Positions 1-7,001 of a stretch of 13,595 bases of DNA are shown one piece after another. The stretch's first letter is position 1, and every line of letters starts with the position of its first letter. A program made the translations under genes and the position numbers. The stretch covers positions 1 through 13,595 of the forward strand of contig CAKOYE010000031.1 in assembly GCA_934130485.1 (NCBI GenBank). Direction: 5' to 3'. The DNA comes from an uncultured Bacilli bacterium. GTDB lineage: Bacteria; Bacillota_I; Bacilli_A; RF39; UBA660. A model generated the notes under the pieces. It was not told the DNA's origin. It did not search any database and saw nothing but the letters and a program-made list of their open reading frames with translations.

Positions 1-119
1 TCTTCTAATATACATATATTTTCTTCATTATTAAAAATATTAGTAAATATAGGATCAAATGTTAATGGTATTATCTCCCCTTTATTTAGAGTTTTTTCTA
101 TGATCTTAATTTTTATCAC
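1..119 (-). CDS. 5' end of a possible Rpn/PD-(D/E)XK-type transposase nuclease (partial)
   Basis: An open frame runs off the left edge of the window, so only about 39 N-terminal codons are visible. They include KGEIIPLTFDPIFTNIF followed by NNEENICILE. This resembles the 'iiPL..D.vFk.iFgn.eN...L' opening of the Rpn / PD-(D/E)XK nuclease family transposases; that match is from memory of the family, and the catalytic core is outside the window. No ATG lies in this frame. A GTG at 119-117 is possible but overlaps the ribosome-binding sequence GGGGGTGAT (about 114-122). An ATT codon at 110-108 sits at the normal distance from that sequence, so the true start could be a rare ATT. Low GC and strand match the neighbours. 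The gene lies beyond two terminators and is probably not part of the polysaccharide operon. Confidence 0.5.
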   Translation of the reverse strand, partial: MIKIKIIEKTLNKGEIIPLTFDPIFTNIFNNEENICILE

Positions 120-169
120 CCCCTATATATATTTTTCGAAAAAACTATTCCATTTTCCTGCTTTTTAAC

Positions 170-196
170 AAAAAAATGATAAATTAATTATCATTT
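170..196 (-). terminator. AT-rich intrinsic terminator of the 28-codon ORF
   Basis: On the minus strand the 9-bp arm AAATGATAA (196-188) pairs with TTATCATTT (182-174) around a 5-base loop. The T-tract (176-170) overlaps the foot of the second arm. Only one G-C pair is present, so this is a weak but well-formed rho-independent signal. The stop codon of the small ORF (186-184) lies inside the loop. The plus strand has no T-tract after the stem, so the signal is directional. Confidence 0.55.
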
Positions 197-270
197 AATG
201 AAGATATTTTTAAAATGGAATAAAAAGATATAATTAAAATAAATAAAATAATAATCAATATATATTTCAT
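184..270 (-). CDS. small single-pass membrane peptide, 28 aa
   Basis: The ATG at 270-268 follows a perfect AGGAGG (281-276) at 5-base spacing, the strongest ribosome-binding site near this end of the window. The peptide begins MKYILIIILF and ends KISSLNDN. Residues 3-21 or so form one hydrophobic helix, with a short polar tail and no Cys, so it is not a lipoprotein. Its stop codon sits in the loop of a hairpin with a T-tract, giving a complete minimal gene: Shine-Dalgarno, ORF, terminator. The upstream operon's terminator separates it from the LCP gene. A weak promoter-like pair (TTGTTA at 327-322, TATTAT at 305-300, 16-base spacer) lies just upstream but means little in such AT-rich DNA. I do not recognise the peptide. 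It could be a small membrane regulator, a type I toxin-like peptide or a leader peptide; nothing here decides between them. Confidence 0.5.
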   Translation of the reverse strand: MKYILIIILFILIISFYSILKISSLNDN

Positions 271-275
271 AAGTT

Positions 276-281
276 CCTCCT
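276..281 (-). promoter_or_regulatory. consensus Shine-Dalgarno of the small ORF
   Basis: AGGAGG on the minus strand lies 5 bases before the ATG at 270-268. It matches the anti-Shine-Dalgarno core in full and is the main reason to treat the 28-codon frame as translated. Confidence 0.65.
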
Positions 282-325
282 ATTATATATATACGAAATA
301 TAATAATGAAATTCCTTTTTTTAAC

Positions 326-347
326 AAAAAAAAGATGCTACTGCATC
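326..347 (-). terminator. intrinsic terminator of the polysaccharide operon
   Basis: On the minus strand GATGC (347-343) pairs with GCATC (338-334) around the loop AGTA, followed directly by eight T residues (333-326). After one T-T mismatch the stem can extend by A-T pairs with part of the T-tract. The TAG stop of the LCP gene (340-338) lies across the loop and first base of the second arm, so termination is placed exactly at the end of the operon. The plus strand lacks a T-tract, so the signal acts on minus-strand transcription. Confidence 0.8.
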
Positions 348-1756
348 ATTTCTTTAATTTTATCCTTAGCTGTATTTACCGTATTATAATCAGGTTCCAT
401 TACAAAAGCTATTATATCACCTAAACTATATGTATAATCTCTTCCATTTGCACCATCTAAACTATATTCTTCTATATTCCATTCTGACATATCAGATAGT
501 TGCATTCTTACTAATGCATAAATACTCTTTGAATCAAAATTTGTTTGAAAAGTTCCTTTTAATCCTTCTAATATTGATAAATATTTATTTAAGATAACAT
601 TTGAAGTTGAAACTTTTTTTACCATCGCTTCTATAACGTGAAGTTGATTTTTTCCTCTTTGTCTATCTCCACCTTCAAAATTTTTTCTAGCTCTAGAATA
701 AGCAAGTGCATACTCACCATTTACAGTATTATATCCTTTATAAAATTGATAACCATATGTATTAAAATCAAATTCCGAATAAACATCAATACCACCAATA
801 ATATCTACAGCTTTAATTAAGGTTGAAAAATTAAGTCTAATATAATAATTTATATCAATACCTAATAAATCTTCAATTGTAGTAATAGACATATCAACAC
901 CATATAATCCAGCATGAGTTAAAATATCCCTCGGTCCTGTTGTTCCGTGCAACAAGACGTAATAATCTCTTGGAATTGTAACAAGTAAAATTTTCCTATT
1001 ATTTGGATTTACAATTGCTAAAATATTAACATCACTTCTTGAAACATTAGAAATTTCACCATCAGTATCAATACCAGATATATACACAATAAAAGGATCT
1101 TTTGTAACATCTATTTTTTTAGCAGTAACATTAACTCTTGCCTTAACCTTTATAGTATAAATGTATTTTAATGATGTAGTTAATGCATCATTTTCTTCTA
1201 TCATTTTTTTATTTTGTTCACTTAATATAATCGCATTAGTATTGCCAAGTTTTAAATCTGTACAAATGGCAAACAAATTTTCATAATATACTTCTTCATA
1301 ATTTATCTCATCTTTAATATTATCAGAAACAATATCATACGATTCATCATTACTATATAATGTACCTATTTTTAAATTATTTAAATCACTAATTTCATTA
1401 TAAGCAGAATCACTTAATACAGCTACATAAAAAGTTTCTAATATATTATTATTTTGCAATGAATTAATAAAACCATCAGTTTTACTTAAATAAATATATA
1501 TAATTAAATTAATTATGATAAATATTAAAGATACTACTATTGAAATTATTTTAAAAATAAATTTTTTTAAAATAAAATCAGATAAAAAATCAAATATTAA
1601 TATTATTGAACATATGACACAATATATAACAATATATTGCGTTGGAAACATATTCATCTTTAACAAAATAAATAAAATAGCAAAAAAAGAGAAAACAAAA
1701 GAAACTTTAACTATTAAATTTAAAAGTTTTATTATTCTCTCTTTCATAAATACCAT
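338..1756 (-). CDS. LytR-CpsA-Psr (LCP) family polymer-to-wall phosphotransferase, CpsA-like
   Basis: LCP enzymes move undecaprenyl-diphosphate-linked polymers onto peptidoglycan outside the membrane. Three hydrophobic helices (about 13-33, 40-60, 65-90) put the remainder outside the cell, as in streptococcal CpsA. Residues about 107-205 look like a small solute-binding-type lobe (DLNNLKIGTLYSNDES; LKLGNTNAIIL) of the kind that precedes many Firmicute LCP domains. The LCP domain follows at about 219-400, with RSD 240-242, IPRD 261-264, GGID 321-324, YSRARK 353-358 and GGDRQRGKNQ 362-371. These are the Asp/Arg motifs that bind the diphosphate lipid. The start overlaps the VanZ-like gene by 50 bases. 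A second ATG at 1747-1745 (protein MKERII...) is equally possible, with AAAGAAAG as a weak ribosome site. It is the last gene of the operon, which fits a wall-attachment step. Confidence 0.93.
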   Translation of the reverse strand: MVFMKERIIKLLNLIVKVSFVFSFFAILFILLKMNMFPTQYIVIYCVICSIILIFDFLSDFILKKFIFKIISIVVSLIFIIINLIIYIYLSKTDGFINSLQNNNILETFYVAVLSDSAYNEISDLNNLKIGTLYSNDESYDIVSDNIKDEINYEEVYYENLFAICTDLKLGNTNAIILSEQNKKMIEENDALTTSLKYIYTIKVKARVNVTAKKIDVTKDPFIVYISGIDTDGEISNVSRSDVNILAIVNPNNRKILLVTIPRDYYVLLHGTTGPRDILTHAGLYGVDMSITTIEDLLGIDINYYIRLNFSTLIKAVDIIGGIDVYSEFDFNTYGYQFYKGYNTVNGEYALAYSRARKNFEGGDRQRGKNQLHVIEAMVKKVSTSNVILNKYLSILEGLKGTFQTNFDSKSIYALVRMQLSDMSEWNIEEYSLDGANGRDYTYSLGDIIAFVMEPDYNTVNTAKDKIKEMMQ

Positions 1757-2207
1757 TCTTTCTTTTATAAAATTTATAAATTATTAAAATTCCAATTAAA
1801 CTACCAATGGAATCAATTAAGACATCTCTTATTTCACCAGATCTGCCAAATACAAAAAGCTGATGTATCTCATCACTACAAGCATATATAATACACATTA
1901 ATATACTAATTATCAATATTTTAGAGTCATTATTCATATATAGTCTTATCAAATTATAAAATAATATACCAAGTATTAGATATATAGTAAAATGTGCAGA
2001 TTTTCTTACTGGAAAAACCAAATTCTTGTTAATTATATTTAATTCTTCTTCATTAAATTCATAATTACTTACTTTTTCTACAATATTTATTAATTTATCT
2101 ATTACACCATTACTTGCTTTATCAGAATCATATGACGGTTGATTTGAAAAATAAAATATTAAACACATCCATAATACTAATAAAATAATTGAAATTATTT
2201 TTTTCAT
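1707..2207 (-). CDS. VanZ-like family membrane protein
   Basis: A 166-residue membrane protein with the marks of the VanZ-like family: FSNQPS at 20-25 after the first helix, RKSAHF at 68-73, and SDEIHQLFVFGRSGEIRD at 111-128 followed by DSIGSLIGI before the last helix. About four membrane segments are visible, with an unusual polar stretch at about 24-66. The family takes its name from a gene of glycopeptide-resistance clusters, but its biochemical role is unclear. Membership alone does not imply resistance here. The start ATG overlaps the TGA of the upstream acyltransferase frame (ATGA), and only a weak AAGG lies upstream, so translation probably depended on coupling. If that upstream gene is truncated by its early stop, expression of this gene may be reduced. 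Its 3' end overlaps the LCP gene by 41-50 bases. It is likely an envelope-related accessory protein. Confidence 0.9.
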   Translation of the reverse strand: MKKIISIILLVLWMCLIFYFSNQPSYDSDKASNGVIDKLINIVEKVSNYEFNEEELNIINKNLVFPVRKSAHFTIYLILGILFYNLIRLYMNNDSKILIISILMCIIYACSDEIHQLFVFGRSGEIRDVLIDSIGSLIGILIIYKFYKRKNGIYERENNKTFKFNS

Positions 2208-3316
2208 ATTTTTAATATTAACCTTTTTATAAATTTCACTATATTTAGATTTTTAATTTTTTTATTTATATTTAATCTATCTTTAATATTATCACATACT
2301 TTAAATAACAAATTTCTAATGTAATCTATTAAACAACAAGAAATAAAAACTAAAAAAATAAAAAATAACCAATTTATGATAAAAGGAAATACCCCTTCAT
2401 TAGCACGCAACATAGAATTAAAGTAATCAATATAAATTATTTTATTTACAAATATATTCTCATGTATTAAATAAACTCCAAATGTAAATGTTGAAAATTT
2501 TAAAATTAACTTTTTTATTGTTTTTGAATCTATTTTTAAATTTCTAAAATATAAAAATAAGCATATAGAATTTACTAAAATAAAAATTGAATAATATTCA
2601 TATATACGATCAATATATGGATATAATGAGTAATAATCCTTTAAAAAAATTCTTAAACCAAATTTAATTAATAATATAAATAATGTATTCAAAAATGGTA
2701 TTAATAATAAAATAATATTTTTATCAATAACAACATATTTTCTTATATAACCAGCAATTATGTATAATACAATAAACCAAATAATACTATATCCACCTTG
2801 TGGATTCAATGACCCAAATTCTGGTAAAAAAAGATGTAAAATGCTAAATATAAAAATCAATATTAGGCATAAAGACAAATGCTCTCTTTTAGTAAGATTT
2901 TTTATCATTTTATTTAAATATGGCGACATTATATACATAAATAATTATATTGTTATAAACCAATAAACTTTTAGCAATATAGGAAAAAAACTTAGAAGAA
3001 TTTGTTTTAAAGTAATTTCGTGACTAATTAATAAATGAATTAATAAAAATAATATTGAATAAAACCAAACTTGTTTACATAATTTAAAAACTTTTTTCCA
3101 ACTAAAATTACTTTCAATTAAATAATAACCACTTATTAAAACATAAAGATTTACTGCAACCATACAAAAAATTTCAATATACCAAATTAAATATTTAACA
3201 TTTTGATCAATCAAAAGAGCTTGTCCATATTTTATATAATGCAATGTAATTATCATTAACATTGATATGATTCTCAACAAGTCCATTGAAACATTTCTTT
3301 CATTCGATGAATTCAT
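2204..3316 (-). pseudogene. acyltransferase-3 family gene interrupted by one in-frame TAA
   Basis: Two open stretches, 3316-2945 and 2938-2204, lie in the same frame and together make one normal acyltransferase-3 protein of about 370 codons, the length of the intact one in this operon. The first part carries the N-terminal signature (MDLLRIISMLMIITLHY, with the conserved His) and helices 1-4. The second carries the remaining helices and the 'FGVYLIHEN' motif. At the junction the frame reads WFITI*LFMYIMSPYLNK. The family has an aromatic residue, usually Tyr, at the stop position (WFIT.Y...Y..SP), so TAA (2947-2945) can be explained by one base change from TAT or TAC. No frameshift is needed. 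The ATG at 2938 lacks a ribosome site, so the second half is probably not made alone. The start is ATG 3316 (AAGGAG 10 bases upstream), not TTG 3325. A sequencing error is the main alternative. Confidence 0.85.
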
Positions 3317-3345
3317 AATTTTCAAACTCCTTACTACAAATAAAT

Positions 3346-4896
3346 CTATTTGTTAATTTTTATTTTCATAAATTTATTAAATATGTTTATAGCAAAATTT
3401 TTATAAAAAATAAAATTTTTATTTTTTTTGAAACAAATTAAAACAACAAATATTATTGACATAAATGCAACAAAAATATCAATTAATAATTTTAATATTA
3501 AATTATTTAAACTTATAAAATTAAGTATAGTTAAAGAAATACAAATAGAAATTATAACACATAAAGTATATTTTACAAAGTCTTTAAAATATAAATTTGA
3601 TTTTTTTTCAAAGCCATTCTTATATAATACATATGGTTGAAACCAAAATGTCGTAACTAAATCACTAATTAAGGTTCCTAAAAAAACTCCAGCTATTCCA
3701 ATTTTCATAGCTAAAAATATTGATACTACAATATTAATTATTGCTCTAATTAAAGTACAATATTTATCATTCCAAAAAATTCCCAATGCATACTTAAATG
3801 TGCCTACAACATTTTTCATTATTAATAAATATAAATTTATCAAAATTATAAAGCAAGTAATACTATCCAATAAAAATTCAGTTCCAAACGAAACAACAAT
3901 AAAATCATTAATACAGCTAATAAACATAGTTGAACTAAACAATGCTAAAAGAAAATTAAAAAAATGAATTTTATTAAATGTTTCAAGTGTATAATCTTTA
4001 TCTTTTTCAACTGCTAAATTACCAACACTCGCAACTATAGAATTAAAAATCTGTCCAATAACATTTGTAATTGAACTAGTAACTAGGTAATAGTTTGAGT
4101 ATAAACCAGTTGCAGTCAATCCTACATATTTGGATAAAATAATATTATCAGTTCCTAAAATTAAAACATTTCCTATTTGATTACAAAATAATGCATAAAC
4201 ATTTTTAAAAATTCCCTTTTCTTCTTTCTTAGTAAGTTTATTTGAATTTTTTTCCTTTATATATGGATACTTTTTATCTGCTTTTTTAGAAATTAATAAA
4301 TTTGTTAAAAATTTGAATGAAATTTGAATACTCAAATAAACAATAAAATTTTTAAAAATTAATAATGATAGAATCATTAAAATTGACATTATAGTTTTAC
4401 ATATAGTTTGATATATATTACATATATAATTTTCTTGAGTTGCATTAAAAATTGAAGATTTATATACAAATAAATATGATGACACAGAATCAATTAAATA
4501 CAATAAGTATATCAAACTTAAATTATCTATATTTGCATTTCCCTTTATGAAAAAATTAATATTTGGTAGAATGATTAAACCAATAATAAATATTATAAGC
4601 GCAATTATTAAATAACATTTTCTATAAAATTTCATAAAAGCTTGAACTTTGTTCGTATTATTATCGGCTATAGGTTTATACATCGCATAAACAATCGCAC
4701 TACCAATTCCTAACTCTGCTAATGAAAAAATTGTTAATATATTAGAGAATAAACCATTAACTCCTAAATATTCACTAGATAAGGTTCTAACAAAAATATA
4801 TCTACAAACATAGTTTAAAACAATATTTGAAATTTGTGAAAACAAAGAAAAATAAATATTTTTTAATGAAGCAGCTGTTCTAGATTTCTTTTCCAA
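3346..4896 (-). CDS. wzx: Wzx-type polysaccharide flippase (MOP/MATE-like superfamily)
   Basis: A 516-residue polytopic membrane protein with about 12-14 helices. It moves the finished lipid-linked repeat unit across the cytoplasmic membrane. The N-terminus (SLKNIYFSLFSQ, then VNYVCRYIFVRTL-type sequence and YLGVNGLFSNILTIFSLAELGIG) and the central GLTATGLYSNYYLV segment are typical of EpsK/Wzx proteins of Gram-positive polysaccharide loci. The start is TTG at 4896: a full AGGAGG (4909-4904) sits 7 bases upstream, and the next in-frame ATG is about 87 codons in and would remove the first helices. The gene overlaps the end of the upstream GT2 gene by 17 bases, which suggests translational coupling. 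The next gene starts 29 bases after its TAG. The glycan carried cannot be inferred. Confidence 0.93.
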   Translation of the reverse strand: MEKKSRTAASLKNIYFSLFSQISNIVLNYVCRYIFVRTLSSEYLGVNGLFSNILTIFSLAELGIGSAIVYAMYKPIADNNTNKVQAFMKFYRKCYLIIALIIFIIGLIILPNINFFIKGNANIDNLSLIYLLYLIDSVSSYLFVYKSSIFNATQENYICNIYQTICKTIMSILMILSLLIFKNFIVYLSIQISFKFLTNLLISKKADKKYPYIKEKNSNKLTKKEEKGIFKNVYALFCNQIGNVLILGTDNIILSKYVGLTATGLYSNYYLVTSSITNVIGQIFNSIVASVGNLAVEKDKDYTLETFNKIHFFNFLLALFSSTMFISCINDFIVVSFGTEFLLDSITCFIILINLYLLIMKNVVGTFKYALGIFWNDKYCTLIRAIINIVVSIFLAMKIGIAGVFLGTLISDLVTTFWFQPYVLYKNGFEKKSNLYFKDFVKYTLCVIISICISLTILNFISLNNLILKLLIDIFVAFMSIIFVVLICFKKNKNFIFYKNFAINIFNKFMKIKINK

Positions 4897-5845
4897 ATAA
4901 TTTCCTCCTCAACATAAAATATAGATATGGAAACATAGAAATTAATGTAGAACTAATCTTAACTCTAAATGGTATTGATTTATCATCCCATACATACTTT
5001 ATATTTTTTCTCATACATTTAATTCTATCTTTTTCAAAGGCCTTATTTCTATTTTTACTTCTTAATGATATCATAAAATATAACTTATTTGCAGTAAAAT
5101 AATTTGAATTGATTTTTTTGTTTAATTTTGGATACATTTTTTGCAGATCGTTTTTTCTAACAACAAATGCGTCAAAACATTTTTCATCCAACTCTTTATT
5201 AAGATTGTTTGTAATAGAGTTATTACGTTGGACATAGTAATATAATGGTTCGGAACATAGAGAAATTAATCTAGATTTATTAATTAATTTATACATAATT
5301 AATAAATCTTCTAACAATTTTCCCTCATCAAATCTAATATCATCAAATAATTCCCTTTTATAAAGTTTTGTCACAACGAAATTGTCAAAACTGGAGTGAC
5401 TCAAAAGTACATTAATTGCATCTTCACTATTTAAAACTATATTTTCAGTTTTGAAATTACACTCTTTTTTGATTTCATTTTCAACTAAATACCAACGACA
5501 GATTGACATATCGGCAGAATTGTTTTCCAAATTTTTTTTCAAAATCTCATACATATCTTCCCTAACATAATCATCACTATCTACAAATCCAATATATTTT
5601 CCAGTTGATTTTTCTATTCCATAATTTCTTGCACTTGAAAGTCCACCATTTTTCTTATTATAAACCTTAATTCTTTCATCTTCTTTTGCTATTTTATTTA
5701 TTATTTCCAAAGAATTATCTGTAGAACCGTCGTTTACAACAATTATTTCTATATTCTTTATAGTTTGGTTCATTAGAGAATATAAACACTTTTCTAAATA
5801 TTTACTAGTATTATATACAGGAACTATAATAGAAATACAATTCAT
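4880..5845 (-). CDS. GT2-family (GT-A fold) glycosyltransferase
   Basis: A cytoplasmic inverting glycosyltransferase of 321 residues that would add a sugar from a nucleotide donor to the growing lipid-linked unit. The GT-A domain fills the first 210 residues: SIIVPVYN 5-12, VVNDGSTDNS 36-45, NGGLSSARNYGI 66-77, the metal-binding DSDD 89-92, LLED 177-180 as the likely catalytic-base region, and QRNNSI 206-211, the usual QxxRW-like loop variant of EpsH/EpsJ-type enzymes. The C-terminus (about 295-315) is hydrophobic and could associate with the membrane. The start ATG has GAGGTG 5 bases upstream. It begins 31 bases after the upstream acyltransferase gene and its end overlaps the flippase start. 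Sugar specificity is not predictable. Confidence 0.94.
   Translation of the reverse strand: MNCISIIVPVYNTSKYLEKCLYSLMNQTIKNIEIIVVNDGSTDNSLEIINKIAKEDERIKVYNKKNGGLSSARNYGIEKSTGKYIGFVDSDDYVREDMYEILKKNLENNSADMSICRWYLVENEIKKECNFKTENIVLNSEDAINVLLSHSSFDNFVVTKLYKRELFDDIRFDEGKLLEDLLIMYKLINKSRLISLCSEPLYYYVQRNNSITNNLNKELDEKCFDAFVVRKNDLQKMYPKLNKKINSNYFTANKLYFMISLRSKNRNKAFEKDRIKCMRKNIKYVWDDKSIPFRVKISSTLISMFPYLYFMLRRKLFGKEI
4904..4909 (-). promoter_or_regulatory. Shine-Dalgarno that sets the TTG start of the flippase
   Basis: AGGAGG lies within the 3' end of the GT2 gene, 7 bases before TTG 4896-4894. No ATG is available nearby in frame, so this site decides the start. Confidence 0.75.
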
Positions 5846-5876
5846 TTCAACACCTCAACATTCTTATATCCATCTT

Positions 5877-6992
5877 TTATTTTACAATTTTTTTAATTAT
5901 TGGTATATATCCAAGCAATTTTCCAAAGTAACCACATATTACAACTATTATTATTGTTCTTAATAAATTAAACCAAACACCATATGTAAAATGATAATTT
6001 AATATTAATATTTCTATTATTTTAGGTATAAATGTGTATCCCAAAATCCAATTTAAGTAATAAATAGTTATCGTATTATTTCCTATAGTTGAAATAAAAT
6101 TTTTAATAAATTTCGGAAATTTAATTTTCTCATTAATTTTAAATATTATTATAAAAATTGATATACACATAATCATAACTGGCAAACTATTGTATGGGGT
6201 ATAAACTCCTCTAATTGTACTACCATTATATGAGCTAGAGATATACCAATCAAACTCCAGCATAACCAAACTTAAAATAAATGCGATGATTATATATATA
6301 AATTTAATTCTTTTTATTTTCTCTAAATTATTTTGTAATAACCCTCCAACTATAAAATATAACATCATTGTTCCAATTGGATAATTTAAGGGAAAAAATT
6401 CATATAAATTACTTAAATCTATAATTCTTATACTAGGAAACATTTTAGCAAAAAAAGTAAATAAAGGAATTATTAACGAAAAAAATGCTAATATAATTAG
6501 AAATATATAAAAATAACTATCTTTTTCTTTTCTATTATCATAACAGTGTTTTATAAATGGATAGAAAAAGTATATACAAATAAGAACCCTTATAAACCAA
6601 TAATGGGATACATCTACCATTCCTCCACTGCCAAATAGTAATTGATTTGTAAAAAAAATCTTACCGTTTTGTAATAAATCAATATTGTTATATTTTGCTA
6701 TAATAAAAACGGTTATGCAAGACCAAAAAACAAATTGAATAAACAACTTTGCTGTTTTTCTTAATATTTTCTTATAATTATAATCTTTATTTAATAATAA
6801 TGCACCATTTACAAGAAAAAACAATGGTACTCCAATAGAACATACATCAACCATCATTTTTTTCAAAATATTAAATGACAATATTTCAGTATATTCAAAA
6901 TTTATATCTGCACATGAAAAATGAATTGCTACAATCATACAAGCCGCAATAAATTTTAGTATATCCATATATATGTATCTATTTGTATGCAT
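5877..6992 (-). CDS. acyltransferase-3 family membrane O-acyltransferase (intact)
   Basis: A 371-residue protein with about ten membrane helices, belonging to the acyltransferase-3 family that transfers acetyl (or similar) groups to extracytoplasmic sugars. The N-terminus RYIYMDILKFIAACMIVAIH carries the conserved catalytic-type His (residue 24). GVPLFFLVNGALLL, HYWFIRVLICIYFFYPF and IPKIIEI-like sequence at later helices are also family-like. The start was placed at ATG 6992, because AGGTGAT (7003-6997) lies 4 bases upstream and mimics the anti-Shine-Dalgarno complement. A GTG at 7001 in the same frame lies inside that ribosome site and is unlikely. The upstream HtrL-like gene ends 9 bases earlier. 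Its likely job is O-acetylation of the repeat unit. It is the only unbroken acyltransferase of the two in the operon. Confidence 0.92.
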   Translation of the reverse strand: MHTNRYIYMDILKFIAACMIVAIHFSCADINFEYTEILSFNILKKMMVDVCSIGVPLFFLVNGALLLNKDYNYKKILRKTAKLFIQFVFWSCITVFIIAKYNNIDLLQNGKIFFTNQLLFGSGGMVDVSHYWFIRVLICIYFFYPFIKHCYDNRKEKDSYFYIFLIILAFFSLIIPLFTFFAKMFPSIRIIDLSNLYEFFPLNYPIGTMMLYFIVGGLLQNNLEKIKRIKFIYIIIAFILSLVMLEFDWYISSSYNGSTIRGVYTPYNSLPVMIMCISIFIIIFKINEKIKFPKFIKNFISTIGNNTITIYYLNWILGYTFIPKIIEILILNYHFTYGVWFNLLRTIIIVVICGYFGKLLGYIPIIKKIVK

Positions 6993-7001
6993 TATAATCA
7001 C

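Noticed and set aside
121..130. TATATA tract before the left-edge gene, and TATAAT at 287-282 before the small ORF, as -10 boxes
   Set aside because: Either would start transcription inside the ribosome-binding site, and the matching -35 regions are poor.
132..143. Palindrome TTTTTCGAAAAA as an operator
   Set aside because: It is a short, single-copy, AT-rich palindrome of a kind expected by chance here; no second copy was seen near other starts.
1515..1787. Plus-strand open frame antisense to the VanZ-like and LCP genes
   Set aside because: It mirrors AT-rich membrane-helix codons, has no ribosome site and crosses two well-supported genes. The same applies to plus-strand frames at 638-820, 2760-2966, 3428-3640, 9227-9412, 10396-10726, 10981-11253 and 11637-11939.
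2204..2938. Second half of the broken acyltransferase as an independent gene starting at ATG 2938
   Set aside because: No ribosome site precedes it, it lacks the catalytic N-terminal helix, and it continues the same frame as the first half across the TAA.
2945..2947. TAA reassigned to an amino acid in this organism
   Set aside because: TAA ends several other genes here at family-typical positions (12595, 7928, 5877, 1707), and TGA and TAG are also used as stops.
3317..3325. TTG 3325 as start of the interrupted acyltransferase
   Set aside because: It is only about one base from AAGGAG; ATG 3316 has a workable 10-base spacing.
6993..7001. GTG 7001 as start of the intact acyltransferase
   Set aside because: The GTG lies within the AGGTGAT ribosome site that serves ATG 6992.
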